Shown here piece by piece: positions 32,464 to 41,827 of a DNA stretch of 64,000 nucleotides; positions within the stretch are counted from its first letter, which is position 1; the number at the start of each line of letters is the position of its first letter. The stretch is from positions 124,001 to 188,000 of the forward strand of contig JAWLHK010000007.1 of NCBI GenBank assembly GCA_041690355.1, written 5' to 3'. Below the pieces are notes generated by a model that made no database searches, was not told the DNA's origin, and saw only the letters and a program-made list of their open reading frames with translations. The position numbers and the translations under genes were made by a program. This DNA is from JAWLHK01 sp041690355 [NCBI: bacterium] (GTDB lineage Bacteria; J088; JAWLBW01).

Positions 32464-33729
32464 TCAGCCGATGATATCGGCCCGCACGTAATCGCGCAGC
32501 GCGTGGGGAATGACGACCTGGCCGCGCTCGTTCTGGTAGTTCTCGAGGATGGCCACCAGCGTGCGCCCGACCGCAAGACCGCTGCCATTAAGGGTATGCA
32601 CGAACTCGGGCTTCGCCCCCTTGTCGCGGCGGAAGCGGATGTTCGCGCGGCGCGCCTGGAAGTCTTCGAAGTTCGAGCAGCTGGAGATCTCCCGATACGT
32701 GTTCTGCGAGGGGAGCCAGACCTCGAGGTCATACGTCTTGGCCGCGCTGAAACCGAGGTCGCCCGCGCACAGCGAGATGACGCGGTACGGAAGCTCGAGC
32801 AGCTGCAGGATGCGTTCGGCCTGGTGCGTGAGGCTTTCGAGCTCAGCCTCGGAGTCTTCGGGTCTCACGAATTTCACGAGCTCGACCTTGTCGAACTGGT
32901 GCTGGCGAATGATGCCGCGCGTGTCCTTGCCCGCCGCCCCCGCTTCGCTGCGGAAACAAGGCGTGTAGGCCGCGTAGCGAATCGGGAGCTGCTCGCCGTC
33001 GAGCATCTGGTCGCGATGGTAGTTCGTGACCGGCACCTCGGCCGTGGGCGCCAGATAGTAATCGCGCCCTTCGAGCTTGAAGAGATCTTCTTTGAACTTG
33101 GGCAGCTGGCCGGTGCCGAGCAGGCTGCGCTCGTGCACGATGAACGGCGGCCACATTTCCACATAGCCCGCGTCGGCGTGCTGATCCATCATGAAATTGA
33201 TGAGCGCCCGCTCGAGCCGCGCGCCGAGCCCCTTGAGCACCGAAAAGCGCGCGCCCGTGATCTGCGCCGCCGCCTCGAGATCGAGAATTCCCAGCTTGAT
33301 CCCGAGCTCGTCGTGCGCCTTGGGCGCGAAAGGGAACGAGGGAACGACTCCCCACTCCTTGAGCACCGGGTTGTCGTCTTCGCTCTTGCCCTCGGGCACG
33401 CTGGCGTGCGGGAGGTTCGGGACGGTCAGGAGAAACTCGTCGAGCTTGCGATCGATTTCGTCGAGCTGCCCCTCGAGCCCCTTGATCCGATCGCCGAGCA
33501 GGCGCATCGATTCGATGGGGGCGTCGGCATTCTCGCCTTCGCGCTTCAGCCGGCCGATCTCGTCGCTGGCCTTGTTGCGCTCTGCCTTCAGGCTTTCGAT
33601 CTGGCGGAGAAACTCGCGCCGCTGCTCCTCCTGCTCGAGGACGGGTGCGAAGTCGAACGTGATCCCCCGCCGGGCCAGCCCATGGCGCACGCGATCGGGA
33701 TCTTCACGGAGCAGTCTGCGGTCAAGCAT
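32464..33729 (-). CDS. serS: Seryl-tRNA synthetase
   Basis: A 421-residue class II synthetase of normal bacterial length. The N-terminal coiled-coil arm (about 30-105) is followed by the catalytic core: motif 2 around [20 protein letters not shown] and motif 3 ending in [19 protein letters not shown]. The ATG at 33729 gives the canonical [11 protein letters not shown] start. A TATAAT lies about 30 nt upstream (near 33759) in the divergent gap. Two serine tRNA genes follow directly. Confidence 0.96.
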   Translation of the reverse strand: MLDRRLLREDPDRVRHGLARRGITFDFAPVLEQEEQRREFLRQIESLKAERNKASDEIGRLKREGENADAPIESMRLLGDRIKGLEGQLDEIDRKLDEFLLTVPNLPHASVPEGKSEDDNPVLKEWGVVPSFPFAPKAHDELGIKLGILDLEAAAQITGARFSVLKGLGARLERALINFMMDQHADAGYVEMWPPFIVHERSLLGTGQLPKFKEDLFKLEGRDYYLAPTAEVPVTNYHRDQMLDGEQLPIRYAAYTPCFRSEAGAAGKDTRGIIRQHQFDKVELVKFVRPEDSEAELESLTHQAERILQLLELPYRVISLCAGDLGFSAAKTYDLEVWLPSQNTYREISSCSNFEDFQARRANIRFRRDKGAKPEFVHTLNGSGLAVGRTLVAILENYQNERGQVVIPHALRDYVRADIIG

Positions 33730-33761
33730 CGGAAACCTGTGCGGAAAAGGAATCATTATAG

Positions 33762-33796
33762 AGAGTCGGGGGTCGAGAGTCGAGTCTCGAGGGCCG
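33762..33796. repeat. Heptanucleotide tract (agagtcg type), 5 units
   Basis: agagtcg, ggggtcg, agagtcg, agtctcg, agggccg upstream of serS. A further degenerate run (aaagtcc, gtggtcc, gaagccc) follows before the stop of the QueG-like gene. Confidence 0.75.
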
Positions 33797-33846
33797 GAAA
33801 CGATTCGCCTCCCGTCGAAAGTCCGTGGTCCGAAGCCCGGACAGAC

Positions 33847-34611
33847 TCAACCGCACGAGGTCTTTCCGAGTCCCTTCGCGGGGGCCGTGGCGACCCACGC
33901 GCTCCCCACCGCCCACGCCCGCCGATGCGCCGCCTCGATGAAATCGGCCGGGTATCGCCAGACGCTTCCGACCGGGCAGGCGAGCCGCGCGGCGCACGCC
34001 GTCTCGCAGGTTCCCGGATGCTCGACGCGGAAGCGGAAGGAGTGCGGATAATCGAGCCGCTCAACCCCTGCGGCATCCGCCCGGATGGCCCCCGCGGGAC
34101 ATGCCGCGCGGCACGGCGCCGCACAGGTCTCGCAGGGGGAATCTGCTACGCGCGGGCTCGCGCCCGTCACGCCCTGCGGGTCGTCGACCAGGAACAGCGC
34201 GCGAAAGGCGAACCACGGCCCGTACTCCGGGTGGATGAGAATCGTCAGCCGGCTCGGCGCCCCGCCCCCCAGCCGTTTCGCGATCCCGACGAAATCGAGC
34301 GGTTGTTCGTCGAAGGGAAAGCGAACGGCACGAAATCCGCCGTCGAGCAGACCCGCCAGGCGCCGGGCATTGCGCACCGTGAAGGTGTCGAGGGGATCTG
34401 CGTGCGCCGCGAGCTCCGAATCGACTGCCCGCTGGCTCTGCATCCGCCGCCAGTACTCCCCACCCGGCTGTCCCACGAGCACCGCATGGGTAGATCCATC
34501 CGCGGCGTCAGGCAGCCCCGCGTCGGCGACCGTTCCCCAGACGCGATGGTGCAGACCGAGTCGATCGCACTCGGCGTTGAAGCGGAACCATGCAGCCTGC
34601 GTGAGCGCCAT
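33847..34611 (-). CDS. QueG-like 4Fe-4S protein
   Basis: A 254-residue protein; the ATG at 34611 starts the coherent region. The C-terminal part has two clustered Cys sets: C160-x2-C163-x3-C167-x3-C171-P and C202-x3-C206-x5-C212-P, consistent with iron-sulfur binding. The segment HPEYGPWFAFRALFLVDD preceding them is like epoxyqueuosine reductase (QueG), a cobalamin/Fe-S enzyme of queuosine synthesis. It is shorter than QueG and lacks its C-terminal HEAT-like part, so it may be a distinct relative with another role. TACGCT ends 6 nt before the ATG, suggesting leaderless initiation. Confidence 0.6.
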   Translation of the reverse strand: MALTQAAWFRFNAECDRLGLHHRVWGTVADAGLPDAADGSTHAVLVGQPGGEYWRRMQSQRAVDSELAAHADPLDTFTVRNARRLAGLLDGGFRAVRFPFDEQPLDFVGIAKRLGGGAPSRLTILIHPEYGPWFAFRALFLVDDPQGVTGASPRVADSPCETCAAPCRAACPAGAIRADAAGVERLDYPHSFRFRVEHPGTCETACAARLACPVGSVWRYPADFIEAAHRRAWAVGSAWVATAPAKGLGKTSCG

Positions 34612-34701
34612 TTCTAGAGCGTACCCCGTCTGCGCAGGCGGATGCCAGCACCGGGCCGCCGATTCCGCCCGTCGCCCCCCGTGTGCTAAAATATCGAACT
34701 T

Positions 34702-35433
34702 ATGGACATCGAGAATACCCTTGCCGGCGCCCCCGCTAATTCCGGGGGTCCGTTGCCGCCCGGCCTGCGCGTCAGCCTCACCGATGCGCAGGGAGCCACC
34801 CACCTGCTCACCCGCACTCCCTACGTCATCGGCCGCAAACACGGCGACCTGGTGGTCAACCACGGCACGGTTTCGGGAAAGCACGCGAGCATCGAACGCG
34901 GCGAGGCCAGTTTCGTGATCGTGGATCAGGGGAGCACGAACGGGACCTTCGTCAACAACGAACGCATCGTGCGCCGCGACATCGGCAACATGGACGAGCT
35001 GCGCTTCGGCGATGTCACCTTCACCTTCAACGTGGTCGAAGACCGCTACGGCATGCACGACACCCCCGCCGCCGCGCCCCAGGCCGACCCCAACGGCACG
35101 CTGATCATCGCCTCGGCCCCCAACGTCGCCGAAATTCCGGCCGGCAAGACGGTCATGCTCTTCGCCGAAACCGGCGGCGTCGAGCAGGTCATCCGCCTGA
35201 CCAAGCGCATCACGACCGTGGGCCGCACCGAGGGAGAGGTGGTTCTTCCCGATCAGGCGCTCAGCCGCCGCCATTTCCAGATCGAATTCTATCCCGACGG
35301 TTTCGGCCTGAAGGACCTCGGCAGCGCCAACGGGACCCAGATCGACGGCCGTCCCGTCAGCTACACGCGTGTCGCCGCCGGCAAGGAGTTCACAGCGGGG
35401 CGCACCCGTTTCCGTCTCGAGACCCGGGGATGA
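34702..35433 (+). CDS. Protein with two FHA domains
   Basis: A 243-residue cytoplasmic protein with two phosphothreonine-binding FHA domains. The first is at about 40-110 (VIGRKHGDLVVNHGTVSGKH, then STNGTFVN) and the second at about 170-240 (VGRTEGEVVLPD, SRRHFQIE, SANGTQIDG). Both keep the Gly-Arg, Ser-x-x-His and Asn-Gly-Thr ligand residues. The stop overlaps the kinase start by 4 nt (ATGA), so FHA protein and kinase are coupled and the FHA protein probably docks on the phosphorylated kinase or its substrates. An extended -10 (TGCTAAAAT) ends 9 nt before the ATG. Confidence 0.93.
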   Translation: MDIENTLAGAPANSGGPLPPGLRVSLTDAQGATHLLTRTPYVIGRKHGDLVVNHGTVSGKHASIERGEASFVIVDQGSTNGTFVNNERIVRRDIGNMDELRFGDVTFTFNVVEDRYGMHDTPAAAPQADPNGTLIIASAPNVAEIPAGKTVMLFAETGGVEQVIRLTKRITTVGRTEGEVVLPDQALSRRHFQIEFYPDGFGLKDLGSANGTQIDGRPVSYTRVAAGKEFTAGRTRFRLETRG

Positions 35434-36887
35434 CCATAGAACACAAACCATCTTTCGACCCCGCCCACTGGAAAGCCGCTGCCCTGCGCCTCGCGCCGGC
35501 CCTCGACTGGGCCCGCCGGTCGTGGAAGTGGCTCGCCGGCGCGCTTCTCGCCGCCATCGTCTTCGGCGCCTTTACCGACGACGTCATGAAATGGTGGTAC
35601 AAGCCGAGCAAGAAGAAGAGCGGCGGCGGCATTTCAGGCTTTCTGCGCAGCCTGAATGAGCCCGACGGGCCGCCGAAGTGGAAATCGGCCACCGAAACCG
35701 CGCTCCCCATGCTCTGGTTCCTCTGCGGCGGCGTCGCTCTGTTCGGCCTCGCGCTGCACGTGCGCCCGGCGGCCGAGGCGGCCGAGTCGCTGGCCGCCGA
35801 TGCCCGGCGCAAGGCCGATGAGGCCCTGCAGCAGAACCGGCTGCCCGACGCCCGTGCGCAGTACCAGGAATACATGCGGTGGACCTTGCGCGACCGGGAT
35901 CTGATCCGCACGAAGGTGGCGCGGCTGAACGACCAGATCGCCCAGGACGCCATCGGCGCCTCGCGCGTGAACGCGCCCTCCGCGCCGGTCGATCGCACGC
36001 TGGTGACGAGCGCCGGAGCCACGGCCGTGGGCGCCCTGCCCACGTCGCCGGACGGCACGGTCGTGATGCAGGCCCAGTCGAACCGCATCGGCCCCCAGGG
36101 GCGCTACGAACTCCGCAAGATGCTCGGCAAGGGGGGCATGGGCGAGGTATACGAGGCCTGGGACGGGGATCTGGAACGCGTCATCGCGCTCAAGAAGCTC
36201 CCCCCGCACTTCGCCGCCGACGCCCAGTTTCTCACCCGCTTCCAGCATGAGGCCAAGGCGCTCGCCCGCGTTTCGCACCCCTTCATCGTGCAGGTCTTCG
36301 ACATCATCCGCGACCCGAGCGGCGTCTACCTGGCGCTCGAGTTCGTCTCCGGCGGCGACCTGCAGGGGCTCATCCAGCGGGAGGGGAAGCTGAACCCGGC
36401 GCGCACCCTCGAGCTCGCGCGGAAAATGGCCGAAGGGCTCGCCTTCGCGCACGACAAGGGGATCGTGCACCGCGACATCAAGCCGCTGAACATCCTCCTG
36501 ACCGAAGACGGGCAGCCGAAGCTCACCGACTTCGGGCTCGCCAAGATGGAGAGCGCCACGCAGCTCACCATGGACGGCGCGATCCTCGGTTCCCCCCACT
36601 ACATGAGCCCCGAGCAGGTCAACGGCAAGCCGGCCGACGCGCGCAGCGACATCTACGCGTTCGGCATCATGCTCTTCGTCATGCTCGCCGGCGAAACCCC
36701 GTACCAGGGGGATACGGGTCAGGTGCTCGCGCAGCACCTCACCCAGCGCGTGCGCAGTCTCCCCGACGTTCTCCCGGCCCTCGACGCAATCGTGCAGCGG
36801 TGCACCGAGCGTGAAGCCGATGCGCGGTATGCCGATGGACGGGAACTGCTCGCGGCCTTGAACGGCGTGAGCGGGGCTCAGTCTTAA
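35430..36887 (+). CDS. Membrane Ser/Thr protein kinase (PknB-like domain)
   Basis: A 485-residue protein. The N-terminus has two membrane helices (about 34-49 and 91-110), then a helical TPR-like stretch (115-175). A C-terminal kinase domain spans about 226-482. Kinase motifs are complete: GKGGMGEV (233-240), Lys255/256 in IALKKL, HRDIKPLN (347-354), DFG (367-369) and SPEQ in the activation segment. Unlike PknB it has no extracellular sensor domain after the kinase, so signals must come through the membrane helices or bound partners. Ser/Thr residues in MESATQLT precede SPEQ as possible autophosphorylation sites. Confidence 0.94.
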   Translation: MTIEHKPSFDPAHWKAAALRLAPALDWARRSWKWLAGALLAAIVFGAFTDDVMKWWYKPSKKKSGGGISGFLRSLNEPDGPPKWKSATETALPMLWFLCGGVALFGLALHVRPAAEAAESLAADARRKADEALQQNRLPDARAQYQEYMRWTLRDRDLIRTKVARLNDQIAQDAIGASRVNAPSAPVDRTLVTSAGATAVGALPTSPDGTVVMQAQSNRIGPQGRYELRKMLGKGGMGEVYEAWDGDLERVIALKKLPPHFAADAQFLTRFQHEAKALARVSHPFIVQVFDIIRDPSGVYLALEFVSGGDLQGLIQREGKLNPARTLELARKMAEGLAFAHDKGIVHRDIKPLNILLTEDGQPKLTDFGLAKMESATQLTMDGAILGSPHYMSPEQVNGKPADARSDIYAFGIMLFVMLAGETPYQGDTGQVLAQHLTQRVRSLPDVLPALDAIVQRCTEREADARYADGRELLAALNGVSGAQS

Positions 36888-36892
36888 AAGGA

Positions 36893-36915
36893 AGGGCGTG
36901 GGAATCCCACGCCCT
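36893..36915 (-). terminator. Hairpin between convergent kinase and lipoprotein genes
   Basis: GGGCGTGGG-AA-TCCCACGCCC (10-bp arms) followed on the minus strand by TTCCTTTT, so it mainly serves the minus-strand lipoprotein gene. Confidence 0.75.
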
Positions 36916-36935
36916 GGAAGCCGGTTACGTTCTGA

Positions 36936-39320
36936 TCAAGGGGTGCCGAACTGGGCGACGTACCCCTGGTAGTATCCGCTGACAATCTCGTCCTCTCCGG
37001 GCTCGCCCACGCCGAATTTCATCGGCGTGGCCGCCCCCGCATGCCCGACCACGACCAGGCGGCCGTTGGTCAGATGCGCGATGCCGTAGCCCCTGTCGTT
37101 ATCGACATCGACGCCGAAGTTGGTGGCGAATTCGAGCGTCCCGTCCGCCGCCTGATATCCGGCGAGAAACGCGTCACGCGCCGCCGGGAATAACTGGGTC
37201 TGCAGCGAACCGCCGGGATCGAAGACGGCTCCCGGTGAGATCCACCCGGTCGCGAAGACCGACGCGCCATTCCGCGAGAACTTGACCCCGAGGCCGTTAT
37301 CGGTCTGGTTGCTGCCGATCTTCTCGGCCCACCGCAGGCTGCCGTCGCTTTCGTAGATGGCCACATAAGCATCCGTTTGGCCGGATGAAACGAGGGTCGT
37401 CTGGTTCGGCTCGCCGGCGCCGAGCGTCATGGAACCGTAGAAGTAGCCGCTCGCCGCCACCGCGCCCTCCCCGTCCATGTCCAGGCCGCCCAGAATCGAG
37501 TGGTTGATGGACGGCCGCAGCTGTCGCGTCCAAGCAAGAGAACCGTCGGGATTAAGCCGCACGAGCCACGTGTAGCGAACCGAACCCGACAGCGTCGCCG
37601 CGTCGGAGTACCCCGGTCGAACCGTGACGTCGCCGCCGTTCACCACATCGCCGCCCGCCACGACCTCATTGTCTGCGCCGGCCGCGAGCCCCATCAGATA
37701 CAACCCATTGAGCGCCGTGACGTGCTGCACCCAGGTGAAGTCGCCGGTATCGGTAAACCGGGCAATGTAGGCATCTCGCTGCTGTGATCCCGTTCCCTGC
37801 GCGTAGAGAATTGTCTCGTCGATTTCACCGGCCGAAAACGTCACGGCAATCGAAAACGTGCCGCCCGCGAACACGGTGCCCGCGGCCCCGAAGGCGACCC
37901 CGCCGACCGTGTCGGCTCCGCTTCCTCCCCAGTTGTTGACCCACTGCAGCTGGCCGGCGCTGTCGTACAGCGCCAGAAAGGCGTCGGTGCCGCCCGCCGT
38001 GGCGATGACCTGCGGGGTGCCGGTCTCTTCGCCGATGGTCAGGGTACCCGTAATCGATCCGCCCACGAGAATGTCCCCGCTCGCCGACACCGTAACCGAG
38101 GACGCGTAGGCGCCCAGAATCCTGCGGACCCACAGCAGCCCGCTCGAAGCGTCGAACCGAGCGAGAAACGCGCTTTCGCCTCCCGGTGCGTCTAGAGTGG
38201 GCGCGGGATCGTTGGGGTCGAGATGCAGGGCCGAATTGTAGCGACCGAGCATGACATAGCCGTCGCCGATCGGCTCCACATCGAAGGCGTAGTTGGCCAT
38301 CGCGCCAGTCGCAGATGTCACCGGATGCGCCGAGCGGAACATGGCCTGCGGAGAAGTATTCCGCCAGCTGGAGACGGCGGGGGTGTCGTCGAAATTCCCC
38401 GCGGCGTCGATCGCCCGCGCGTAGAGCCGGTTCGTCTTCGGAAGCAGATCGGTCAGGGTGGTCTCGCTCTCGCAGGACCACCAGGTCGCCTGATCGAAAG
38501 AGCATTCGAAGGTGGCCGGGCTGCCGTCGGCCGTCGCAATGGCGAGGGTGACCGAGGTATCGCTCGTCACCGCCCAGCGCGGGCCCGTGATGACCGTATC
38601 CGGCGGCGTGAAATCGATCGTCCAGACCGTTTCGGCCACCGCAGAAGGATTTCCCGCGGCGTCGGTAGCACGCACTTGGAGTGAATGCTCGATCTCGGTG
38701 GCGACGGTCACGAACAGCGGCGACTCGCAGGAACTGAATGCGGCGTCGTCCAGGCTGCACTCGACCGGTCCCGCCTCACTGACCGTCCACTCGAGGCGGA
38801 ACTCGGTGGCGCTGGTCACGGCAGGGGGCGCGGCGACCCAGCTGACCACCGGGGGAGTCGCATCGAGGGTCCACGTCCACTCGGCCGACGCCTCCCGATC
38901 ATAGGTGTCGGTGACCCGCACGGCCGCCTTGTGCTCGCCGTCGCCATTCACCGTGGTCGACCAGGGGGATGCGCATTCTTCCCATTCGCCGTCATCGACC
39001 GAGCACTCGGATACCACCTCGAACACCGAATCGACCGTGAAAGTGAGGGTTACCGTACCCGCGTTCGTGAGCTCGGCCGGTCCCGCATCAATGGTTACAG
39101 CGGGAACCGGCGGGGCGTCGGCCGGGTCTTCGGGATCGCTGCCGGCCGCCAGCTCGTCGTCATCGGTGAACCCGTCACCATCCGTGTCGACCGGTTCGTC
39201 GCCGGTATCCGTGTCATCGTCGTCGTTGTCTGTCGTCACCGACCGGGGTTCGGGAGCGTCAGCGTCACAAGCAGCGAGCGCCACCGCGAGGGCGAGCAGA
39301 AAGGGAGAAAACCGAGCCAT
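36936..39320 (-). CDS. Large surface lipoprotein with Ca-type repeat, Ig-like units and beta-propeller-like region
   Basis: A 794-residue protein. GGAGGTGG lies upstream of the ATG, which gives a lipoprotein signal ending ALAAC (Cys18). Residues about 35-60 carry DTDGDGFTDDDE, a thrombospondin-type-3/EF-like calcium motif. Three Ig-like repeats of about 85 residues follow (about 75-330), each with the pattern ECS.D...W..C and ending in A.D.AGN-type strands, so two Cys per repeat can form disulfides. The C-terminal 450 residues are repeats of about 60 residues with 'DAF[LI]A.YD..G.L.W', like the SBBP/propeller-type repeats of surface proteins. It is probably exposed and adhesive; its partner is unknown. 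Confidence 0.85.
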   Translation of the reverse strand: MARFSPFLLALAVALAACDADAPEPRSVTTDNDDDDTDTGDEPVDTDGDGFTDDDELAAGSDPEDPADAPPVPAVTIDAGPAELTNAGTVTLTFTVDSVFEVVSECSVDDGEWEECASPWSTTVNGDGEHKAAVRVTDTYDREASAEWTWTLDATPPVVSWVAAPPAVTSATEFRLEWTVSEAGPVECSLDDAAFSSCESPLFVTVATEIEHSLQVRATDAAGNPSAVAETVWTIDFTPPDTVITGPRWAVTSDTSVTLAIATADGSPATFECSFDQATWWSCESETTLTDLLPKTNRLYARAIDAAGNFDDTPAVSSWRNTSPQAMFRSAHPVTSATGAMANYAFDVEPIGDGYVMLGRYNSALHLDPNDPAPTLDAPGGESAFLARFDASSGLLWVRRILGAYASSVTVSASGDILVGGSITGTLTIGEETGTPQVIATAGGTDAFLALYDSAGQLQWVNNWGGSGADTVGGVAFGAAGTVFAGGTFSIAVTFSAGEIDETILYAQGTGSQQRDAYIARFTDTGDFTWVQHVTALNGLYLMGLAAGADNEVVAGGDVVNGGDVTVRPGYSDAATLSGSVRYTWLVRLNPDGSLAWTRQLRPSINHSILGGLDMDGEGAVAASGYFYGSMTLGAGEPNQTTLVSSGQTDAYVAIYESDGSLRWAEKIGSNQTDNGLGVKFSRNGASVFATGWISPGAVFDPGGSLQTQLFPAARDAFLAGYQAADGTLEFATNFGVDVDNDRGYGIAHLTNGRLVVVGHAGAATPMKFGVGEPGEDEIVSGYYQGYVAQFGTP

Positions 39321-39500
39321 GGACCACCTCCGTCGCAAGAGGAAAAGGATGCTCCGGGGGAGGATCGAGGGAGAGAGAACCGTGGAGCAGACGTTTACCC
39401 TATAACACAGCGGGAAAGCCGAGCGCAATTCCGGCCGGTGCCGGCTCGCGATCGATCCGCATCGCTGCACATCACTTCACACGGTTTCTCGTCGGTCCTC

Positions 39501-39550
39501 CATGATGTACCATGATGCACCGCGATGCACCGCGATGCACTGCGATGCAC
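39501..39550. repeat. Five 10-bp tandem repeats between divergent genes
   Basis: catgatgtac, catgatgcac, cgcgatgcac, cgcgatgcac, tgcgatgcac, followed by cgcgcatggc. The 10-bp period places each copy on the same face of the helix. It lies in the 315-bp space between the large lipoprotein and the M42-like peptidase; the rest of that space holds no gene I can support. A TAAACT hexamer lies at 39615-39620 before the peptidase. Confidence 0.85.
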
Positions 39551-39635
39551 CGCGCATGGCGCCGGCCGGGGCCATTTTTGCGCCCCCTGCGTAGTCAAGC
39601 GCTGCGGGCTCCGGTAAACTGCCATTACCGGACGC

Positions 39636-40544
39636 ATGCTGAACCACGACCTTCTTCGAACCCTGATGACCACCGAGGCCTCGGCCGGCGACGAAGACCG
39701 GCTGGCCCTTTTTCTTCTCGAGTGGCTCGCCGACAACGCGCGCGGCGTCTCCTGCCGCCGCGTCGGGAACACGGTTGTGGCCATGCGTGGTCGCCCGCGG
39801 GTTGCCGTGTTCGCCCACATCGACTCGGTCGGCTTCACGCTCGACTTCGACCATACGCTCATCCCCATCGGCGGCCCCGATCCGGAGGATGGAACCCCCC
39901 TGCGCACAACCGTAGGGGGCACCACCTGGCGCGGAATCCTGCGCGCCGCCGGAGGGGCACGACGCCCCCGCTACCGTCTCGAAGGAGAAGGCCCGCCGGG
40001 GAGCGCCTGGATCTATGACACCGAGCCGGCGCTCGACGAACAGACGCTGCGCGGCGCGTACCTCGACAATCGCGTCGGCGTGCTCACCGGGCTGCACCTG
40101 CTCGAGCGTCTCGAGGATGTCTGCGTCGCCTTCACGGCCGCCGAGGAGATCTCGGGACGCGGCGCGCTCGACGCGGCCCGCTGGCTCTACGAAGAGACCG
40201 CCATCCGTCAGGCCTTGATCGCCGATATCACCTGGGCGACCGAATCGGTGATCGCCGGCAAGGGTCCGGCGCTTTCGCTGCGCGACGCCTTCATCCCGCG
40301 CACGGCCTGGTTCCGCCGCCTTCGCGAGCTCGCCGAATCGTCCGGGACGCCCTTTCAGATCGAGATTCAGTCTTCCGGATCCTCCGACGGCGGCATGCTC
40401 GAACGTTCGGGGTTCGGGTTCGACTGGCTCTTCGTCGGCGCTCCGGAACACGGCTATCACAGCGCGCACGAAGAGCTGCAGACGCAAGACGCCGTCGGCA
40501 TGCTGCGGCTGTTCGAGTTTCTCGTCAACGGACTCAACGCATAG
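39636..40544 (+). CDS. M42/M20-type metallo-aminopeptidase
   Basis: A 302-residue protein with the two-metal peptidase core of the M42 (glutamyl aminopeptidase/endoglucanase M) group. Ligands visible: His61 in FAHIDSVGF, the bridging Asp144 in YLDNRVGVL, the catalytic pair Glu170-Glu171 in TAAEEISGRGA, Asp197 in ADITWAT, and His275 or His278 near the C-terminus (GYHSAHEE). It is shorter than most M42 enzymes (about 350), with a small PDZ-like insert (about 72-130). It is cytoplasmic. The basic protein gene follows after 9 bp. Confidence 0.87.
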   Translation: MLNHDLLRTLMTTEASAGDEDRLALFLLEWLADNARGVSCRRVGNTVVAMRGRPRVAVFAHIDSVGFTLDFDHTLIPIGGPDPEDGTPLRTTVGGTTWRGILRAAGGARRPRYRLEGEGPPGSAWIYDTEPALDEQTLRGAYLDNRVGVLTGLHLLERLEDVCVAFTAAEEISGRGALDAARWLYEETAIRQALIADITWATESVIAGKGPALSLRDAFIPRTAWFRRLRELAESSGTPFQIEIQSSGSSDGGMLERSGFGFDWLFVGAPEHGYHSAHEELQTQDAVGMLRLFEFLVNGLNA

Positions 40545-40553
40545 GAGGCCCTC

Positions 40554-41177
40554 ATGGCTGAATCCCGCCTGTTGAAGCTGGTGCGCGTTGCCCGCCGTCT
40601 CGTGACGGCGACCCGCAGCTCCCTGCGCGAGCGAGCCCTGATTCGCGCGCAGCGCCGGGAGATGCCCGTGCGCCACGAAGTCGTAACCGAGCCGGCAGAC
40701 CGCAAACGCAGAAAGGGCCATGGCGCCGGGGCCCCGGCCGAAACGTCTGCGATCCAGGCCCCGCCGCGCCCCACCCGCCGCAAGCGCGCTCGGGCGACGA
40801 CGACCGGCTCCATTGCCGGCGAGCCCGCGGCGAAACAGCGGCAATCGGGCCGCATCCGCGGCCGTACCGATCACGGCGTCGAGCAGGAACCGGCCCTCCC
40901 TCCGCAGCCGCCGTCTCTTCTCGATTCGGCCGAAAAAGCGACTCGCCGGAAGCCCCGGCGCGCAGAAGCGGCCGAACCGAAACGCGGCGGGAAGATGGCG
41001 GCTCGCGAAGCGACCCCCGGGTCGGAGTCCAAGGGCGCGACCGCGCGGAAACGGGGGGAACTTGAAGGGGGCGGAATTTCGAGCCAGCGCAAGCGGCGCG
41101 ACGCGCACGCGGGCGAAACCAAGCCGCAGCAGGTGCGCTCCGACGCCGATAAGCGCGCGACCCGCAAGACGCGCTGA
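40554..41177 (+). CDS. Very basic, disordered Lys/Arg/Ala/Pro-rich protein
   Basis: A 207-residue protein with TAGGAGG ending 5 nt before the ATG, the best evidence that it is translated. An ordered-looking helical start (MAESRLLKLVRVARRLVTAT) is followed by about 170 low-complexity residues rich in R, K, A, P and E, resembling histone-H1-like or RNA-binding tails. No family was recognised. It lies 9 bp after the peptidase stop and is probably in the same transcript. A long antisense ORF covers the locus but has no ribosome-binding site and no recognisable domain. Confidence 0.55.
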   Translation: MAESRLLKLVRVARRLVTATRSSLRERALIRAQRREMPVRHEVVTEPADRKRRKGHGAGAPAETSAIQAPPRPTRRKRARATTTGSIAGEPAAKQRQSGRIRGRTDHGVEQEPALPPQPPSLLDSAEKATRRKPRRAEAAEPKRGGKMAAREATPGSESKGATARKRGELEGGGISSQRKRRDAHAGETKPQQVRSDADKRATRKTR

Positions 41178-41259
41178 GCGGCCGGTTCCGTCTTCCGTCT
41201 GCGGCCGTGCTTTTCGGGCTGTCCCGGTTCCCGTGCGGGCCTGCGGGCGGACCCCCGTG

Positions 41260-41739
41260 TTATCGGGCGTTCGTCGGAGACGCAGCCGACGTGGCCGCCG
41301 GCGTCGAACGGGCGCGCAGGACCTCGGCCGCCTTCGCGAGCACCGACCGCTCGTTGGGGAACCCGAGCAGCTTGAGGGCCTGCTCGAGGGGGAACCAGCG
41401 GGCCTCGTCGACCTCGCCGTCGTGGTCGTCGGTGATGCCGCGCTCGTAACGGAGCAGAAAGTGGTGGACGAACTTGTGCCGCCGCTCGGGGCGGGGGCCG
41501 AACTTCCACAGATACCAGAAGTCGATGCGGGCCAGCGGCTGCTCTACCTCGCCGAGCAGCCCGGTTTCTTCGCGTACCTCGCGGCACGCCGCCTGCTCGT
41601 TCGTCTCGCCCGGCTCGACCCAGCCCTTGGGGAGCTGCCACCGATGTTTTCCGCGGGCGGTGATCAGGCACACCTCATAGGCGCCCGGTCCGGTTTCCCG
41701 GTAGATAACCCCCCCTGCTGAAACTTCGGTTCTGGCCAT
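41260..41739 (-). CDS. NUDIX hydrolase
   Basis: A 159-residue protein with an intact Nudix box starting GWVEPGETNEQAACREVREE (residues about 39-58) and continuing TGLLGE, for Mg2+-dependent cleavage of a nucleoside-diphosphate-linked substrate. The neighbouring segments (LITARGKHRWQLPKGW) resemble Ap4A/diadenosine-polyphosphate-type hydrolases. AAAGGAG lies about 11 nt before the ATG and TAGAAT about 20 nt before it. The C-terminal 15 residues are Ala/Thr/Ser-rich and dispensable-looking. Confidence 0.92.
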   Translation of the reverse strand: MARTEVSAGGVIYRETGPGAYEVCLITARGKHRWQLPKGWVEPGETNEQAACREVREETGLLGEVEQPLARIDFWYLWKFGPRPERRHKFVHHFLLRYERGITDDHDGEVDEARWFPLEQALKLLGFPNERSVLAKAAEVLRARSTPAATSAASPTNAR

Positions 41740-41827
41740 CGAATTGCCCGCTCCTTTATTCTACCCCGATGAAACCGTACCATGCATGATGCCATGACCC
41801 AAGTTTTCCCGTTCTGCCCCTTCTGCC

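Noticed and set aside
39477-41108. A 543-codon antisense open frame over the peptidase and basic-protein genes
   Set aside because: No recognisable domain and low-complexity composition typical of frames opposite GC-rich genes; the plus-strand peptidase has intact catalytic motifs.
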